This document shows positions 15,999 through 24,685 of a stretch of 39,790 nucleotides of DNA, one piece after another. The notes under the pieces were generated by a model that saw nothing but the letters and a program-made list of their open reading frames with translations, did not search any database and was not told where the DNA came from. This DNA is from Candidatus Latescibacterota bacterium (GTDB lineage: Bacteria > JAAXHH01 > JACQVL01), in contig JACQVL010000267.1 of NCBI GenBank assembly GCA_016209865.1, positions 1-39,790 on the forward strand. The letters run 5' to 3'. Positions within the stretch are counted from its first letter, which is position 1, and each line of letters opens with the position of its first letter. Made by a program: the position numbers and the translations under genes.

Positions 15999-18900
15999 TT
16001 AATCATTCAACACCGAGATCGGCAATTTCTCCTGGTGGCCGCCAGCATCGATGATGATGATGTATAATCCACTCCGGACGAAACGCTTACCATCGTCCTT
16101 TCCATCCCACACTTCCACCATCGCGCCGGGCCCCATCGTCTGGTTCCGGCAGAGGACGCGCTCGAGCCGGCCGGCCAGGTTGTAGACCTCGACCGTAACC
16201 GGCATCGACTGGCCGAGTTTGAACGAGATCGCGGCCTCTTGGGTGTTGAACCGATTGCCTTGGGGCGACAGCACACGCGGCTGGGCGCGGAACTCCGAGA
16301 GCGCGACTCCCGTCGGCTGCGGACTGGTATCCTCGAACACCGCGTATGTTCCCAGCTTAATGACGACCGTGGTGACGGTCTTGGCGGTCTGGTTCACCGA
16401 CCCGCCGATCCGATCCCACGTGGTCGGCGTCGTGTCGTTCTGGCGGAAGATCGCCAATTTTGAAGCATCGACCCCGGACGGGAGCGTTCCGTATTTCATC
16501 GTCAGGGTGGCTGGTTTGGTCCCCTTCACCTGGAGATCCGCCGGGAGGAACCGGAACGCCGGGCCGACGAACCGCAGGGCTGCCGCGCTGCCGGGCCCCA
16601 CCACTTTTGGGAGGAAGGGGGCCAGAGCCGTCGAGTCGACCGGCTCGAGGGATAACTCCTTGTCCGCATCGAACGCGTTCGGTGGAATATAGAGACTGAC
16701 GTCGTTCGCTTCATCCTGAAATCGGCCGCCCTGGCTGGTGCTGACGACTTTTGCCGTCCGGAACGTCCACCGTTTGTCAGCCGACAGACGGTTGCCCACG
16801 ATATCTTTAATGCCCGCCGTTGCGACGACCTCGTACTCGGCGTCGGCGGCGAGTTTGGTGGACGGCGTAAACAAGGCGGTGTACGTGGCGGCATCATACG
16901 TCAGCGTACCCGTCACTGAGCCGGGCTGGTCGAGCCGGCGAGCCTTGAAGGTGTCTGATGTCAGCGATAAAGGGTCGATCGGCTTGGTGAACGTCGCCTT
17001 GATCGTGATAGAGGCGGATACCCCGAGTTGGCCGTCCGTCGGAACGGTTGAAGCCACGACCGGGATCGCGGTGTCGACGCGGAAGGTTCCGGCTTCCGTC
17101 ACCGGACTCATCACATTGCCTGCCAAATCTTTCGTCCCGCTCACGGCGATCACGGCCGTATCGGTCGGCACAGCGGACGTGATCGTCACTTTCCCCGTCC
17201 AGATCGGCCCGTTATACGAGAGCTGCTCCACCGGCACGGTCGGGCTCTTGTGGAGTTTCGGCGTAAACTCCACAGCCGGGCTGGCGGTGTTATCGACCCC
17301 GACCTTCTCATCGAAGTTGATGACGATCGTGACGACCGCCCCGATGCCCGCGATCGGGGGATCGACGCTCACGCTCGCCACCCGCGGCGGGGTGGTATCG
17401 ATGATAAACTGGCGTTCCGCCGACTCCGTCGATGTGGCCAGGCCAGCATCGATCGCCCGGACAGCCCAGTAGTACGTGCTATCGGCCAGGTTTTTCAGGG
17501 TATCGACGTTCGCATGGCCCTGACTGCCGAACCCGACCTGCCGGATTCCCGACACGATGTCGTTCTTGCCCGGCGCGGTGCCCACCCGCAGCGAGTACGT
17601 CAGGCCTGGCGCGACGGTCTCTGGGTCGGTGCCGTCATTCCAGGTGAACCTGACGGTGTTCCCGGTCGGCTGTGCGGTGAGACTGAGCGGGGCGGTCGGG
17701 GCAGAGTTGGGAGCCGTCTGGCCGGTGAGGTTGTCGAAGACCTGGGAGAACTCTTTAAAATTCGACCCCGTGCCCCCGGTCAACGCCAGGTCGAGGTCCC
17801 GGTCGTTATCGTAATCCGCCCAGGCGGCGGCGCTGAAGACCGAGCCGGGCAGCACCGCCACTGAGGTCTGTGTGAGCGTCCCCCCATCGTTCCGGTACAG
17901 AATCGTGACGACCTGGGAGTTGACGTCTTGACCGGTCAGGATGAGGTCGAGATCGCCATCGTTATCGTAATCGCCCCACGCGACCGTCCCGCCAAACGTC
18001 CCGGTGAGCGTTTGGGCGGCGGCGTACGTCCCCGTTCCGTTATTCGTGTACAGGGTCGCACGAGGAATGAACGAGGCATCCCCTCCAGTAATAGCCAGGT
18101 CCACATCTCCGTCGTTATCGACATCCCCAACGGCGAGGGCGGACGAGAACAAGCCGGTCAACGCCTGAGACGAATCGAGTATCCCACTGGTGTTCTTATA
18201 CACCTTCAGGATAGGGATAAACTCACTCGGCGAGCCGCTCTCCCCGCAGATGACCAGGTCGAGATCGCCGTCGTTATCGATATCCGCCCAGGCCAGTGTC
18301 CCGTTCGCCGTGCCAGTGATCTCCTGCGCGACGACCAGGGTGTCCCCAGGCCCCACATTCTTATAGATATAGGTGCTGCGGGCCCCACTCCGGTTCAATC
18401 CGGACGCGGCAAGGTCGAGCCGACCGTCATTATTATAGTCCCCCCAGGCAGCGCCCCCTTCTTTGAGATGGCTCAGATGCGTTGAATCATACTTTTGATT
18501 CGTATCGACCTGGAACGTCCCGGATGTATTTTTATAGAGGTACGTGAACGCGTTCCCGAACCGGTCCTCTCCCGACTGGAGCAGATCGAGGTCGCCGTCG
18601 CGGTCGTAGTCCCCCCAGACGAGTGCCCCGTTCTCCAGTCCGTTCAACGTGGACGTATTGTCCTGCGTGAGGGTGCCGACGTCATTCCGGTAGAGGAGGG
18701 TCCTGGCGTCCCCGTTGATGTCCTGACCCCCGATGACCAGATCGACCCATCCGTCGTTGTTGTAGTCGCCCCAGGCGGCCGCCTGGCCGAGGATGTTCTG
18801 GCGGAGTCCGACGAGTTGCTGTTCCGAGTTGACGAGACGCTGGATGATGATCGTATCCTGGGTCGCAAACGCGGATCGCTCGAACCCGCCGTCCACCGTC

Positions 18901-20405
18901 TGGACGCTCCAGTACAGGGAATCGACGCTGACCGGAAAGCGGAGCGTCTTGATGAGCGTCCGGCCGACGTTGCCCGGTCCGGCGCCTTTGTTCGCGTTCG
19001 ACCCGATGACGGCGGCGGAGAGCAATTCGTTGCCCCCTGGCGTCGTCCCCAGCCGCATGTTGTAGGTCAGGCTGGCCGCCGGGGTTTCAGCGGGAGCATC
19101 CGTCCCTTCCGTCCACCGGAAGACGATCCCTTTGCTCGTCACGAATGGTTTGGTCAGGGTCGGCGCGCCCGGCAGGGTGTTGGCCGTCCCGCTGTTGGTG
19201 TAGAGGGTGGTGAGCAGAGAGCCGTCGTCCCGCTCGCCGGTGACCAGCAAGTCGAGCCGGGTATCGCCGTTGACATCCCCCCAGGCGATCGCCCCGTTCA
19301 TCTCCCCGATCAGGGCGGGTTCGTTCGCTAAGGAGAAGCTGGCCCCCCCGTTGTTGAGGAAGACGGCAGTCGAGAGGGTGGTGAACTCATTCCGGCCGGA
19401 GACGCCCAGGTCGAGGTCGCCGTCGTTATCGAAGTCTCCCCAGGCCATCGTGCCGACCAATCCCTTGCCCCCGACCTGCAGGGAAGCCGCCTCCTCCAGC
19501 GTGCCCCGGAGCGCGTTGTTGTGGTACACCTTGAGGACGGCGTTCCAGTGCTCATCCCACCCGGAGATGGCCAGGTCGAGGTTCCCGTCGCGGTCGTAGT
19601 CGCCCCAGGCGAGCGACCCGCCGTACACCGGGGTCAACGAGATGTTGGACGCTTCGATCAGGAGGCCGTCCTGATTCAGGTAGACTTTGGTCGTCCGGAG
19701 GCCGTCGTTGCCCAGGCCCATCATCGCCAGGTCGGGCAATCCATCCCCGTCAAAATCCCCCCAGGCCACCGACCCGTTGCGCACCGCGACGATCGACTGG
19801 GTGATGTCTTCTGTCAGGATATCGTGGTCATTCCTGTACAACTTTGTCGCCACGAACCCGTTCTTATCGATGCCCGCGATCAGGAGGTCGAGCCGGCCGT
19901 CGTTCGTGTAGTCCGCCCAGGCGACTGCGCTGTACCGGAGTTGTTTCGTCTCGAAGAACGGCGGAGGACCGATGAGCTGAGCCGGGTCTTTCGTCAGCAC
20001 CCCGTTGACGTTCCGGTAGACTTCAGACACCCCGAAGACCGCGTCCCCGCTCGATCCCTGCCCGCTGATCGCCAGGTCGAGTTTCCCGTCGTTATCGACA
20101 TCCCCCCAGGCCAGGGAGCCCCAGATGAGACCGCTGAGTTGTTGTGCGGTATCTTCGGTCAGCATCCCGGCCGCGTTCTTGTACACCTTCGTGACCGCCT
20201 GGCCGGTGGCATCCAGCCCGGCGATCGCCAGGTCGAGGTCGCCGTCGTTGTCGATATCCCCCCAGGCGACCGCGCTCGCGCGCAGGTTTGGAAGACCGGG
20301 CGCGGTTTGGGTAAGCTGCGCACCGTGTGCTTCAAACCTCAACCCGGCCAGACCGAGACACAGAAGGACTGCCGAGAGCCATCCCACCTTTCGAGCGTAT
20401 GCCAA
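15999..20405 (-). CDS. Giant secreted protein with two seven-bladed FG-GAP propellers and a FlgD-like C-terminal tail
   Basis: The 1468-residue protein has a signal peptide (about 1-29), seven FG-GAP blades (about 35-405), an Fn3-like domain (about 410-530), seven more blades (about 540-905), a second Fn3-like domain (about 915-1010), Big_5-like Ig domains (about 1015-1220), a beta-rich stretch with a YIPPNAF motif, and a FlgD-like Ig tail (VTVEVYNLAGRLERVLC...VWDGKDDGKRFVRSGLYIII). Blades read AWGDIDNDGDLDLAIAG with calcium loops. Such tails resemble type A T9SS sorting domains, and PorV-like proteins are encoded nearby. TTG 20405 is the likely start, with AGGAG 8 bases upstream. It is probably exported to the surface as an adhesin or binding protein; its ligand is unknown. 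Confidence 0.87.
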   Translation of the reverse strand: MAYARKVGWLSAVLLCLGLAGLRFEAHGAQLTQTAPGLPNLRASAVAWGDIDNDGDLDLAIAGLDATGQAVTKVYKNAAGMLTEDTAQQLSGLIWGSLAWGDVDNDGKLDLAISGQGSSGDAVFGVSEVYRNVNGVLTKDPAQLIGPPPFFETKQLRYSAVAWADYTNDGRLDLLIAGIDKNGFVATKLYRNDHDILTEDITQSIVAVRNGSVAWGDFDGDGLPDLAMMGLGNDGLRTTKVYLNQDGLLIEASNISLTPVYGGSLAWGDYDRDGNLDLAISGWDEHWNAVLKVYHNNALRGTLEEAASLQVGGKGLVGTMAWGDFDNDGDLDLGVSGRNEFTTLSTAVFLNNGGASFSLANEPALIGEMNGAIAWGDVNGDTRLDLLVTGERDDGSLLTTLYTNSGTANTLPGAPTLTKPFVTSKGIVFRWTEGTDAPAETPAASLTYNMRLGTTPGGNELLSAAVIGSNANKGAGPGNVGRTLIKTLRFPVSVDSLYWSVQTVDGGFERSAFATQDTIIIQRLVNSEQQLVGLRQNILGQAAAWGDYNNDGWVDLVIGGQDINGDARTLLYRNDVGTLTQDNTSTLNGLENGALVWGDYDRDGDLDLLQSGEDRFGNAFTYLYKNTSGTFQVDTNQKYDSTHLSHLKEGGAAWGDYNNDGRLDLAASGLNRSGARSTYIYKNVGPGDTLVVAQEITGTANGTLAWADIDNDGDLDLVICGESGSPSEFIPILKVYKNTSGILDSSQALTGLFSSALAVGDVDNDGDVDLAITGGDASFIPRATLYTNNGTGTYAAAQTLTGTFGGTVAWGDYDNDGDLDLILTGQDVNSQVVTILYRNDGGTLTQTSVAVLPGSVFSAAAWADYDNDRDLDLALTGGTGSNFKEFSQVFDNLTGQTAPNSAPTAPLSLTAQPTGNTVRFTWNDGTDPETVAPGLTYSLRVGTAPGKNDIVSGIRQVGFGSQGHANVDTLKNLADSTYYWAVRAIDAGLATSTESAERQFIIDTTPPRVASVSVDPPIAGIGAVVTIVINFDEKVGVDNTASPAVEFTPKLHKSPTVPVEQLSYNGPIWTGKVTITSAVPTDTAVIAVSGTKDLAGNVMSPVTEAGTFRVDTAIPVVASTVPTDGQLGVSASITIKATFTKPIDPLSLTSDTFKARRLDQPGSVTGTLTYDAATYTALFTPSTKLAADAEYEVVATAGIKDIVGNRLSADKRWTFRTAKVVSTSQGGRFQDEANDVSLYIPPNAFDADKELSLEPVDSTALAPFLPKVVGPGSAAALRFVGPAFRFLPADLQVKGTKPATLTMKYGTLPSGVDASKLAIFRQNDTTPTTWDRIGGSVNQTAKTVTTVVIKLGTYAVFEDTSPQPTGVALSEFRAQPRVLSPQGNRFNTQEAAISFKLGQSMPVTVEVYNLAGRLERVLCRNQTMGPGAMVEVWDGKDDGKRFVRSGLYIIIIDAGGHQEKLPISVLND

Positions 20406-20428
20406 GGCTGCGTCTCCTTTGAAAAGCG

Positions 20429-20551
20429 GTGACGAGTGACGAGTAAAGATCAGGCTAAAGTTTAGGTTAAGATCGAGGAATGGTCAAAGATTATCACCCT
20501 CAACCTCAATCTTACCCTTTTTGTTCACTCGTCCCTTGTCACTCGTCACTG
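20429..20551. repeat. Paired inverted GTGACGA arrays with nested TTGAGG-type arms
   Basis: The left array is two GTGACGA copies (20429-20442). The right array is TGTTCAC, TCGTCCC, TTGTCAC, TCGTCAC (20522-20549), ending 4 bases before the stop of the response-regulator gene. Inside, GTTTAGGTTAAGATCGAGG faces CCTCAACCTCAATCTTACC, a second imperfect inverted pair. The interior contains a good promoter. The space holds no gene. Confidence 0.85.
20459..20487 (-). promoter_or_regulatory. Sigma70-like promoter inside the heptamer pair
   Basis: TTGACC (20482-20487) and TAAACT (20459-20464) on the minus strand are separated by exactly 17 bases and match 5/6 and 4/6. It would transcribe the giant FG-GAP gene from about 20452, leaving the left heptamer array in a 46-base leader before the TTG start. 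Confidence 0.5.
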
Positions 20552-20553
20552 CA

Positions 20554-21321
20554 TTACTCGCCAAACTTATACCCGACCCCCCGAACCGTCTGGATGAAGA
20601 CCTGGCCGCCTCGTTCGATCTTCACCCGCAGCCGCCGAACGTGGACGTCGACGGTCCGGGTTCCTCCGTAGTAGTTGTAGCCCCAGACCTCGGTCAACAG
20701 GTGTTCACGGGTGAAGACCCGTCCCTGTCGAGTCGCTAAGTATTTGAGGAGTTCGTACTCTTTCAGCGTGAGGTCGACCGGTTCGCCCCGGACAGTCACC
20801 TCGTAATTGCCGAGGTCGATCACCAGGTCGCCCCGCATGATGATGTCTTTGACCTGCACCCCGTGGCGGCGCCAGACGGCACACCGGATGCGCACTTCGA
20901 CTTCGCGGGGATCGTAGGGCGCGCAGACGAAATCATCAAACCCACTGGTTAAATCTAAGTATCCGATGGCTTCCCGTGTTGTGAGCAAGATCACGGTCGC
21001 CTTCCGGCGGTCTTTGTGGTGACGCAGCACGTTGGCCAGGCGGGACAGGCTGAAGTCCGACGACGTGCAGTGCAGGAGCAGGACGTCTGGGGATTCAGCA
21101 ACCGGGGGGAGCCGGTCGATCGATTCGAACGGGACGACTCTGAGCGGGTACCCGGAGCGCTGCAGCCAGCGGTTCACCGGCTCCACGATGTCGAGCGTCT
21201 CGGTCAGGAGGAAGACTCGGGGAAGTCCCGGCCCGTCGCCCCCGACGGAAGAGAGGGGAGGGATGTGGGGCGCAAGGGAACTGTAGGCCAGGACGGACTC
21301 CGGCTTCTTCGGCGTGGGCAT
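20554..21321 (-). CDS. OmpR-family response regulator with a degenerate receiver domain
   Basis: The C-terminal half is a clear winged-helix OmpR/PhoB DNA-binding domain: VDLTLKEYELLKYLATRQGR, FTREHLLTEVWGYNY, RTVDVHVRRLRVKIE and QTVRGVGYKF. The N-terminal half keeps the receiver fold rhythm but not its chemistry. The phospho-acceptor strand reads PDVLLLHC, with His84 where Asp is required, the acidic pair is lost (FLLTETLD), and the Lys-Pro motif is APYDP. It probably does not use Asp phosphorylation. ATG 21321 gives 255 residues; an upstream ATG at 21372 lies inside a palindrome and was not chosen. ssb is just upstream on the same strand, and no histidine kinase is nearby. The target genes are unknown. 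Confidence 0.88.
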   Translation of the reverse strand: MPTPKKPESVLAYSSLAPHIPPLSSVGGDGPGLPRVFLLTETLDIVEPVNRWLQRSGYPLRVVPFESIDRLPPVAESPDVLLLHCTSSDFSLSRLANVLRHHKDRRKATVILLTTREAIGYLDLTSGFDDFVCAPYDPREVEVRIRCAVWRRHGVQVKDIIMRGDLVIDLGNYEVTVRGEPVDLTLKEYELLKYLATRQGRVFTREHLLTEVWGYNYYGGTRTVDVHVRRLRVKIERGGQVFIQTVRGVGYKFGE

Positions 21322-21352
21322 GGACGATCCCGATGTCTGCGAGGGATGTGGC

Positions 21353-21390
21353 GAGACGCCCCGACAGGGCATCCCCTGACGGGGCGTCTC
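21353..21390. repeat. Long palindrome between ssb and the regulator gene
   Basis: GAGACGCCCCG (21353-21363) pairs perfectly with CGGGGCGTCTC (21380-21390), and the loop adds a CAGGG/CCCTG extension. It begins about 10 bases past the ssb stop. No T-run follows, so it may be a mobile palindromic repeat or an mRNA-stabilising hairpin rather than a classical terminator. Confidence 0.7.
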
Positions 21391-21399
21391 TACGGGACA

Positions 21400-21816
21400 C
21401 TAAAACGGCAGATCATCATCCGTCTCGAACGTTGACGGCAACTCCTCGGGCGGCGACGCGGCGGCCTCCCGGCTTTCTCCAGACTGTCGAGGGCCGAGCA
21501 TCTGAAGATGGTTGGCGACGATCTCGGTCATCCATTTCTTCGTCCCGTTCTGGTCTTCCCAGGATCGCGTCTGGATCCGCCCCTCGACATAGACGGAACT
21601 CCCCTTCTTCAGGTATTCAGCGCACGTCTCCGCCAGTTTATCCCAGGCGACGATGCGATGCCATTCTGTCTGCTCTTTTTTCTCCCCTTCTTTCGTCGTC
21701 CACTGGTTCGTCGTGGCCATCCGGAAGTTGGCGACGGCCCGGCCCGCCGGGGTGTATCGCAACTCAGGGTCGGCACCCAGGTTGCCGACCAGGATGACTT
21801 TGTTGACACTGGCCAT
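21400..21816 (-). CDS. ssb: Single-stranded DNA-binding protein
   Basis: The 138-residue protein has the bacterial SSB OB-fold ([54 protein letters not shown]), a short flexible linker, and the acidic C-terminal tip DDDLPF that binds replication and repair partners. It coats single-stranded DNA during replication and repair. The start is firm: AGGAG at 21825-21829 lies 8 bases before the ATG, under a near-consensus promoter at 21864-21892. The linker is shorter than in E. coli SSB but within the family range. Confidence 0.97.
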   Translation of the reverse strand: MASVNKVILVGNLGADPELRYTPAGRAVANFRMATTNQWTTKEGEKKEQTEWHRIVAWDKLAETCAEYLKKGSSVYVEGRIQTRSWEDQNGTKKWMTEIVANHLQMLGPRQSGESREAAASPPEELPSTFETDDDLPF

Positions 21817-21863
21817 CTGTCTCGCTCCTTTCTTTTTCGTGTAACTTTGATTCTTAATACGTG

Positions 21864-21892
21864 AGTATAGTAGAATTTCGTGATCGAGTCAA
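21864..21892 (-). promoter_or_regulatory. Near-consensus sigma70 promoter for ssb
   Basis: TTGACT (21887-21892), a 17-base spacer and TATACT (21864-21869) on the minus strand match 5/6 and 5/6. Transcription would start near 21857, about 41 bases before the ATG at 21816. This is the strongest promoter I see in the window. Confidence 0.8.
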
Positions 21893-21987
21893 GCATTTTT
21901 CCCGCGTGGCTCGAAGATTCTTGAGCAGGACGGACTGCGTGTCCCCCTTCACCTCCCGACGCCGTCCAGATGGGGAAGAAAAACCAC

Positions 21988-22017
21988 TTGCCCTTTGAAA
22001 AACCTGTACGGTATATT
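21988..22017 (+). promoter_or_regulatory. Possible promoter for lptF
   Basis: TTGCCC (21988-21993) and TATATT (22012-22017) are 18 bases apart on the plus strand. It is divergent from the ssb promoter and would give a leader of about 160 bases containing the octamer repeat pair. Confidence 0.4.
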
Positions 22018-22054
22018 GGAAGAGTCGGAAAGAAGGGGAAATTATCGTAAAAGA

Positions 22055-22159
22055 AAGAATGGGAGAGAGGGAGAATGGGAGAGGGGGAGTAATGCCCATT
22101 CGTCTCTTCGTTCATTCGTCTTTTCGCCCACTCACCCATTCTCCCATTCCCCCGCTCTT
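22055..22159. repeat. Inverted pair of GAATGGGA-type octamer arrays in the lptF leader
   Basis: The left arm (about 22057-22089) is GAATGGGA, GAGAGGGA, GAATGGGA, GAGGGGGA. The right arm (about 22131-22159) is CCCATTCT, CCCATTCC, CCCGCTCT, its complement. The period is 8 rather than 7. The 367-base space between ssb and lptF otherwise holds only two divergent promoters and no gene I can support. Confidence 0.7.
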
Positions 22160-22183
22160 TTCTCTCGAATCCCGGATTTACCC

Positions 22184-23476
22184 ATGCGTCTCGTCTCCCG
22201 CTACATCCTCATCGCCCACGTCGGCCCGTTAGTGTTCGGGTTCAGCGTGATCACCTTCGTGCTCATCATGGATTTTATCTTCACGATCGCCGACCTGATC
22301 GTGGGCAAAGGACTGGATGCCTGGATGGTCCTGGAGGTGTTCGGGCTGAACCTGGCCTGGATCGTCGCGCTGTCCGTCCCGATGGCGGTGTTAGTGGCGA
22401 CCCTGATGGCCTTCGGCCGGCTCGCCGCCGACAATGAGATCACCGCGCTCCGGGCGGGCGGTGTCAGCCTGTACCGGATGATCCTCCCCGTCTTCATCGC
22501 CAGCGGATTTTTAGCGGTCGGGTTGATCTATTTCAACGATGTCATCCTTCCGGAGGCCAACTACCGGGCGCGGGGTCTGATGACGGACATCCATCGCGCC
22601 AGGCCGACTCTGGCGTTTAAGGAAGGCATCTTCATGACCGACTTCCCGGGGTACAGCATCCTGATCGACCGGCTGAACCCCCGGACGAACGACGTCTCCA
22701 GCGTCACCCTGTATGAGACGAGCGAGGCCGGGGCGCCGCGCGTCCTGATCGCCCGCCGGGGGCGATTCGACCTCTCGCCCGACGGGAGTGTCATTACGAT
22801 CAGTCTGTTCGACGGGGAAGTCCACCAGTTCGACGCGAAGGTGCCGGGCCGGTACCTCAAGGAAGTCTTCGCCCGGCAGCGGATCACCATTCTCGACACG
22901 CCGCGCGGGGTGCTGCGGACCGAGGCGGGGGCGCGCGGGGATCGGGAGATGAGCATCGCCATGATGCGCGCCCGCATCCGGCAATGGCAGCAGGACGTCG
23001 AGCAGAGCCGCGGCCGAATCCGGCAGATGCGGGCGGCGGAGCAGACGGAGCAGCGCGTGACTCCATCTCCCGCTCCGCTCCTGGACGCTCCCCCGACCCA
23101 CCCGCAGAGCCGCGGCCAGCAGATGAAACAGGAAGAGCAACTCCTGAGCGCCCGCCAGCAACAGGTCGACGCCTATCTGGTCGAAATCCACAAGAAATAT
23201 GCCATCCCCGTCGCCTGTCTCGTCTTCGTCCTGATCGGCGCGCCGCTCGGCATGATCGTCAGACGAAGCGGGATCACTATCGGGGTCGGAGTCAGTTTGG
23301 GGTTCTTTTTGCTCTACTGGGCGTGCCTGATCGGCGGCGAGGAGCTGGCCGACCGGGGGATACTCAGCCCGCTCTGGGCGATGTGGTCGGCGAATTGCCT
23401 GATCGGCGGAGCCGGACTGGCGCTCGTCCTTCGGCTCGCACGTGAACGGCCGTTCTTTAAAATCAGTGACAAGTGA
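22184..23476 (+). CDS. lptF: LPS export ABC transporter permease LptF
   Basis: The 430-residue inner-membrane protein has the YjgP/YjgQ layout: three N-terminal helices (ILIAHVGPLVFGFSVITFVLI onward), a periplasmic jelly-roll of about 200 residues, and three C-terminal helices after a Gln/Arg-rich stretch. GRLAADNEITALRAGGVSLYRM matches the cytoplasmic coupling region that contacts LptB. With LptG and LptB it extracts LPS from the inner membrane. ATG 22184 was chosen because upstream codons are translated octamer repeat. No good ribosome site is visible. The TGA lies inside a GTGACGA array, so its last residues are repeat-derived. It is unlinked to lptABC 15 kb away. Confidence 0.9.
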   Translation: MRLVSRYILIAHVGPLVFGFSVITFVLIMDFIFTIADLIVGKGLDAWMVLEVFGLNLAWIVALSVPMAVLVATLMAFGRLAADNEITALRAGGVSLYRMILPVFIASGFLAVGLIYFNDVILPEANYRARGLMTDIHRARPTLAFKEGIFMTDFPGYSILIDRLNPRTNDVSSVTLYETSEAGAPRVLIARRGRFDLSPDGSVITISLFDGEVHQFDAKVPGRYLKEVFARQRITILDTPRGVLRTEAGARGDREMSIAMMRARIRQWQQDVEQSRGRIRQMRAAEQTEQRVTPSPAPLLDAPPTHPQSRGQQMKQEEQLLSARQQQVDAYLVEIHKKYAIPVACLVFVLIGAPLGMIVRRSGITIGVGVSLGFFLLYWACLIGGEELADRGILSPLWAMWSANCLIGGAGLALVLRLARERPFFKISDK

Positions 23477-23597
23477 CGAGTGGCGAGTGACGAGTAAAAG
23501 AAGGTTGAGATTGAGGTTAAGAACCTTATAGTTGTCCCTTAATCGGAACCTGATTTTACCTTGTCACTTGTCACTCGTCACTCGTCACTCGTCACTG
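23466..23597. repeat. Paired inverted GTGACGA arrays between lptF and lptG
   Basis: The left array (23466-23493) is GTGACAA, GTGACGA, GTGGCGA, GTGACGA and contains the lptF stop codon. The right array (23561-23595) is TTGTCAC twice and TCGTCAC three times, ending 7 bases before the lptG ATG. The interior carries GGTTGAGATTGAGG and a promoter. Confidence 0.9.
23505..23532 (+). promoter_or_regulatory. Sigma70-like promoter for lptG inside the heptamer pair
   Basis: TTGAGA (23505-23510), a 16-base spacer and TATAGT (23527-23532) match 5/6 and 5/6. The -35 box is made by the TTGAG-type inner repeat. Transcription would start near 23539, putting the right heptamer array in the lptG leader. Confidence 0.5.
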
Positions 23598-23602
23598 CTT
23601 CT

Positions 23603-24685
23603 ATGCGCCTCCTCAGCCGATACGTCCTTCGACAGTTCTTCGCCGCCATGGGCCTGAGCCTGCTGGCGTTTGTGATGATCTTCGTGGTCGTCGACCTGAT
23701 TCAGCGGCTGGATAAGTTCCTCGACCACGCGGTGGCGCCATCGCTGATTGCCCTCTATTACTTGAATTTCCTTCCGTACATCATCGTCCTGACCATCCCC
23801 GTCAGCCTCCTCTTAGCCAGCCTCTTCACGGTCGGTCAGCTCGCCAAATACGGCGAGTTGACGGCGATGAAAGCGTCGGGGGTGAGTCTGTACCGCATCT
23901 TCATCCCGGTCCTGGGGATGAGCGTGCTCGTCGGCCTCCTGGTCTTTGTCGCCGGAGAGTGGGTCGTCCCGGCGTCGAACCAGCGGAAGGAACGGATCAA
24001 CAAGGTGTATGTCGAGCAGCAGGGACTGGAAGAGCACACGCAACGGGAGCACGTCTATGTCAGGGGAGAAGGAGGTCGGCAGTACGCGCTCACCCAGTAC
24101 GATGGGCGGCAGCGCCGGGCGTCCGGGGTACTGGTCGTGGAGTTCCAGGACGGGGCGATCGTCGGGGTGATTCGGGCGGAACGGATGGATTGGGACGGGA
24201 ACCGCTGGCTGCTCCGGCGCGGGACGGTCCGCCGGTTTCAGCCCGGAGGCGGGCTGGTCGCGTTCCAGTCGTTCGAGACCCTGCCGCGTCCTGATTGGAA
24301 CGAGCGGCCGGACGATTTTCTAAAGGAACAGAAGGGCCCTCAGGAGATGAACTACGGGGAGCTCAAGCGGTATATCCAGCTCGTCCAGCGCAGCGGCGGG
24401 GATGTGCAGGGGTATCTGGTCGATCTCTACCTGAAGTTCTCGTTCCCGTGCGCGAACGCGATCATCGTCCTGTTCGGGGTGGCGATCGCTTCACACATCC
24501 GGAAGAGCGGGGCGGCGGTCGGGTTCGCGCTCAGCATCGGGATTTGCTTCATCTACTGGGGGATGATCCGGATCGCCCAGGCGTTGGGGCATGCGGGGAC
24601 GCTCTCCCCCCTGGTGGGCGCGTGGGGACCGAACGTGGTGTTCGGGTTGCTGGGACTGTTCCTGCTCTTCCGGGCGCCGAAATAG
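23603..24685 (+). CDS. lptG: LPS export ABC transporter permease LptG
   Basis: The 360-residue YjgP/YjgQ permease begins MRLLSRYVLRQFFAAMG, with three N-terminal helices, the coupling segment GQLAKYGELTAMKASGVSLYRI, a periplasmic jelly-roll, and three C-terminal helices ending LLGLFLLFRAPK. With LptF and LptB it forms the LptB2FG LPS extractor. ATG 23603 is preferred; the frame continues upstream for 14 codons (SLVTRHSSLVT) that are translated heptamer repeat. No ribosome site is evident. It ends at a perfect palindrome shared with the convergent barrel gene. Confidence 0.9.
   Translation: MRLLSRYVLRQFFAAMGLSLLAFVMIFVVVDLIQRLDKFLDHAVAPSLIALYYLNFLPYIIVLTIPVSLLLASLFTVGQLAKYGELTAMKASGVSLYRIFIPVLGMSVLVGLLVFVAGEWVVPASNQRKERINKVYVEQQGLEEHTQREHVYVRGEGGRQYALTQYDGRQRRASGVLVVEFQDGAIVGVIRAERMDWDGNRWLLRRGTVRRFQPGGGLVAFQSFETLPRPDWNERPDDFLKEQKGPQEMNYGELKRYIQLVQRSGGDVQGYLVDLYLKFSFPCANAIIVLFGVAIASHIRKSGAAVGFALSIGICFIYWGMIRIAQALGHAGTLSPLVGAWGPNVVFGLLGLFLLFRAPK

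Noticed and set aside
21321-21372. A 17-residue N-terminal extension of the response regulator from ATG 21372
   Set aside because: The extension is the translation of a palindrome following ssb and carries no receiver-domain sequence.
23466-23597. CRISPR array
   Set aside because: Repeats are contiguous 7-base units without unique spacers of constant length, and no cas gene is present.
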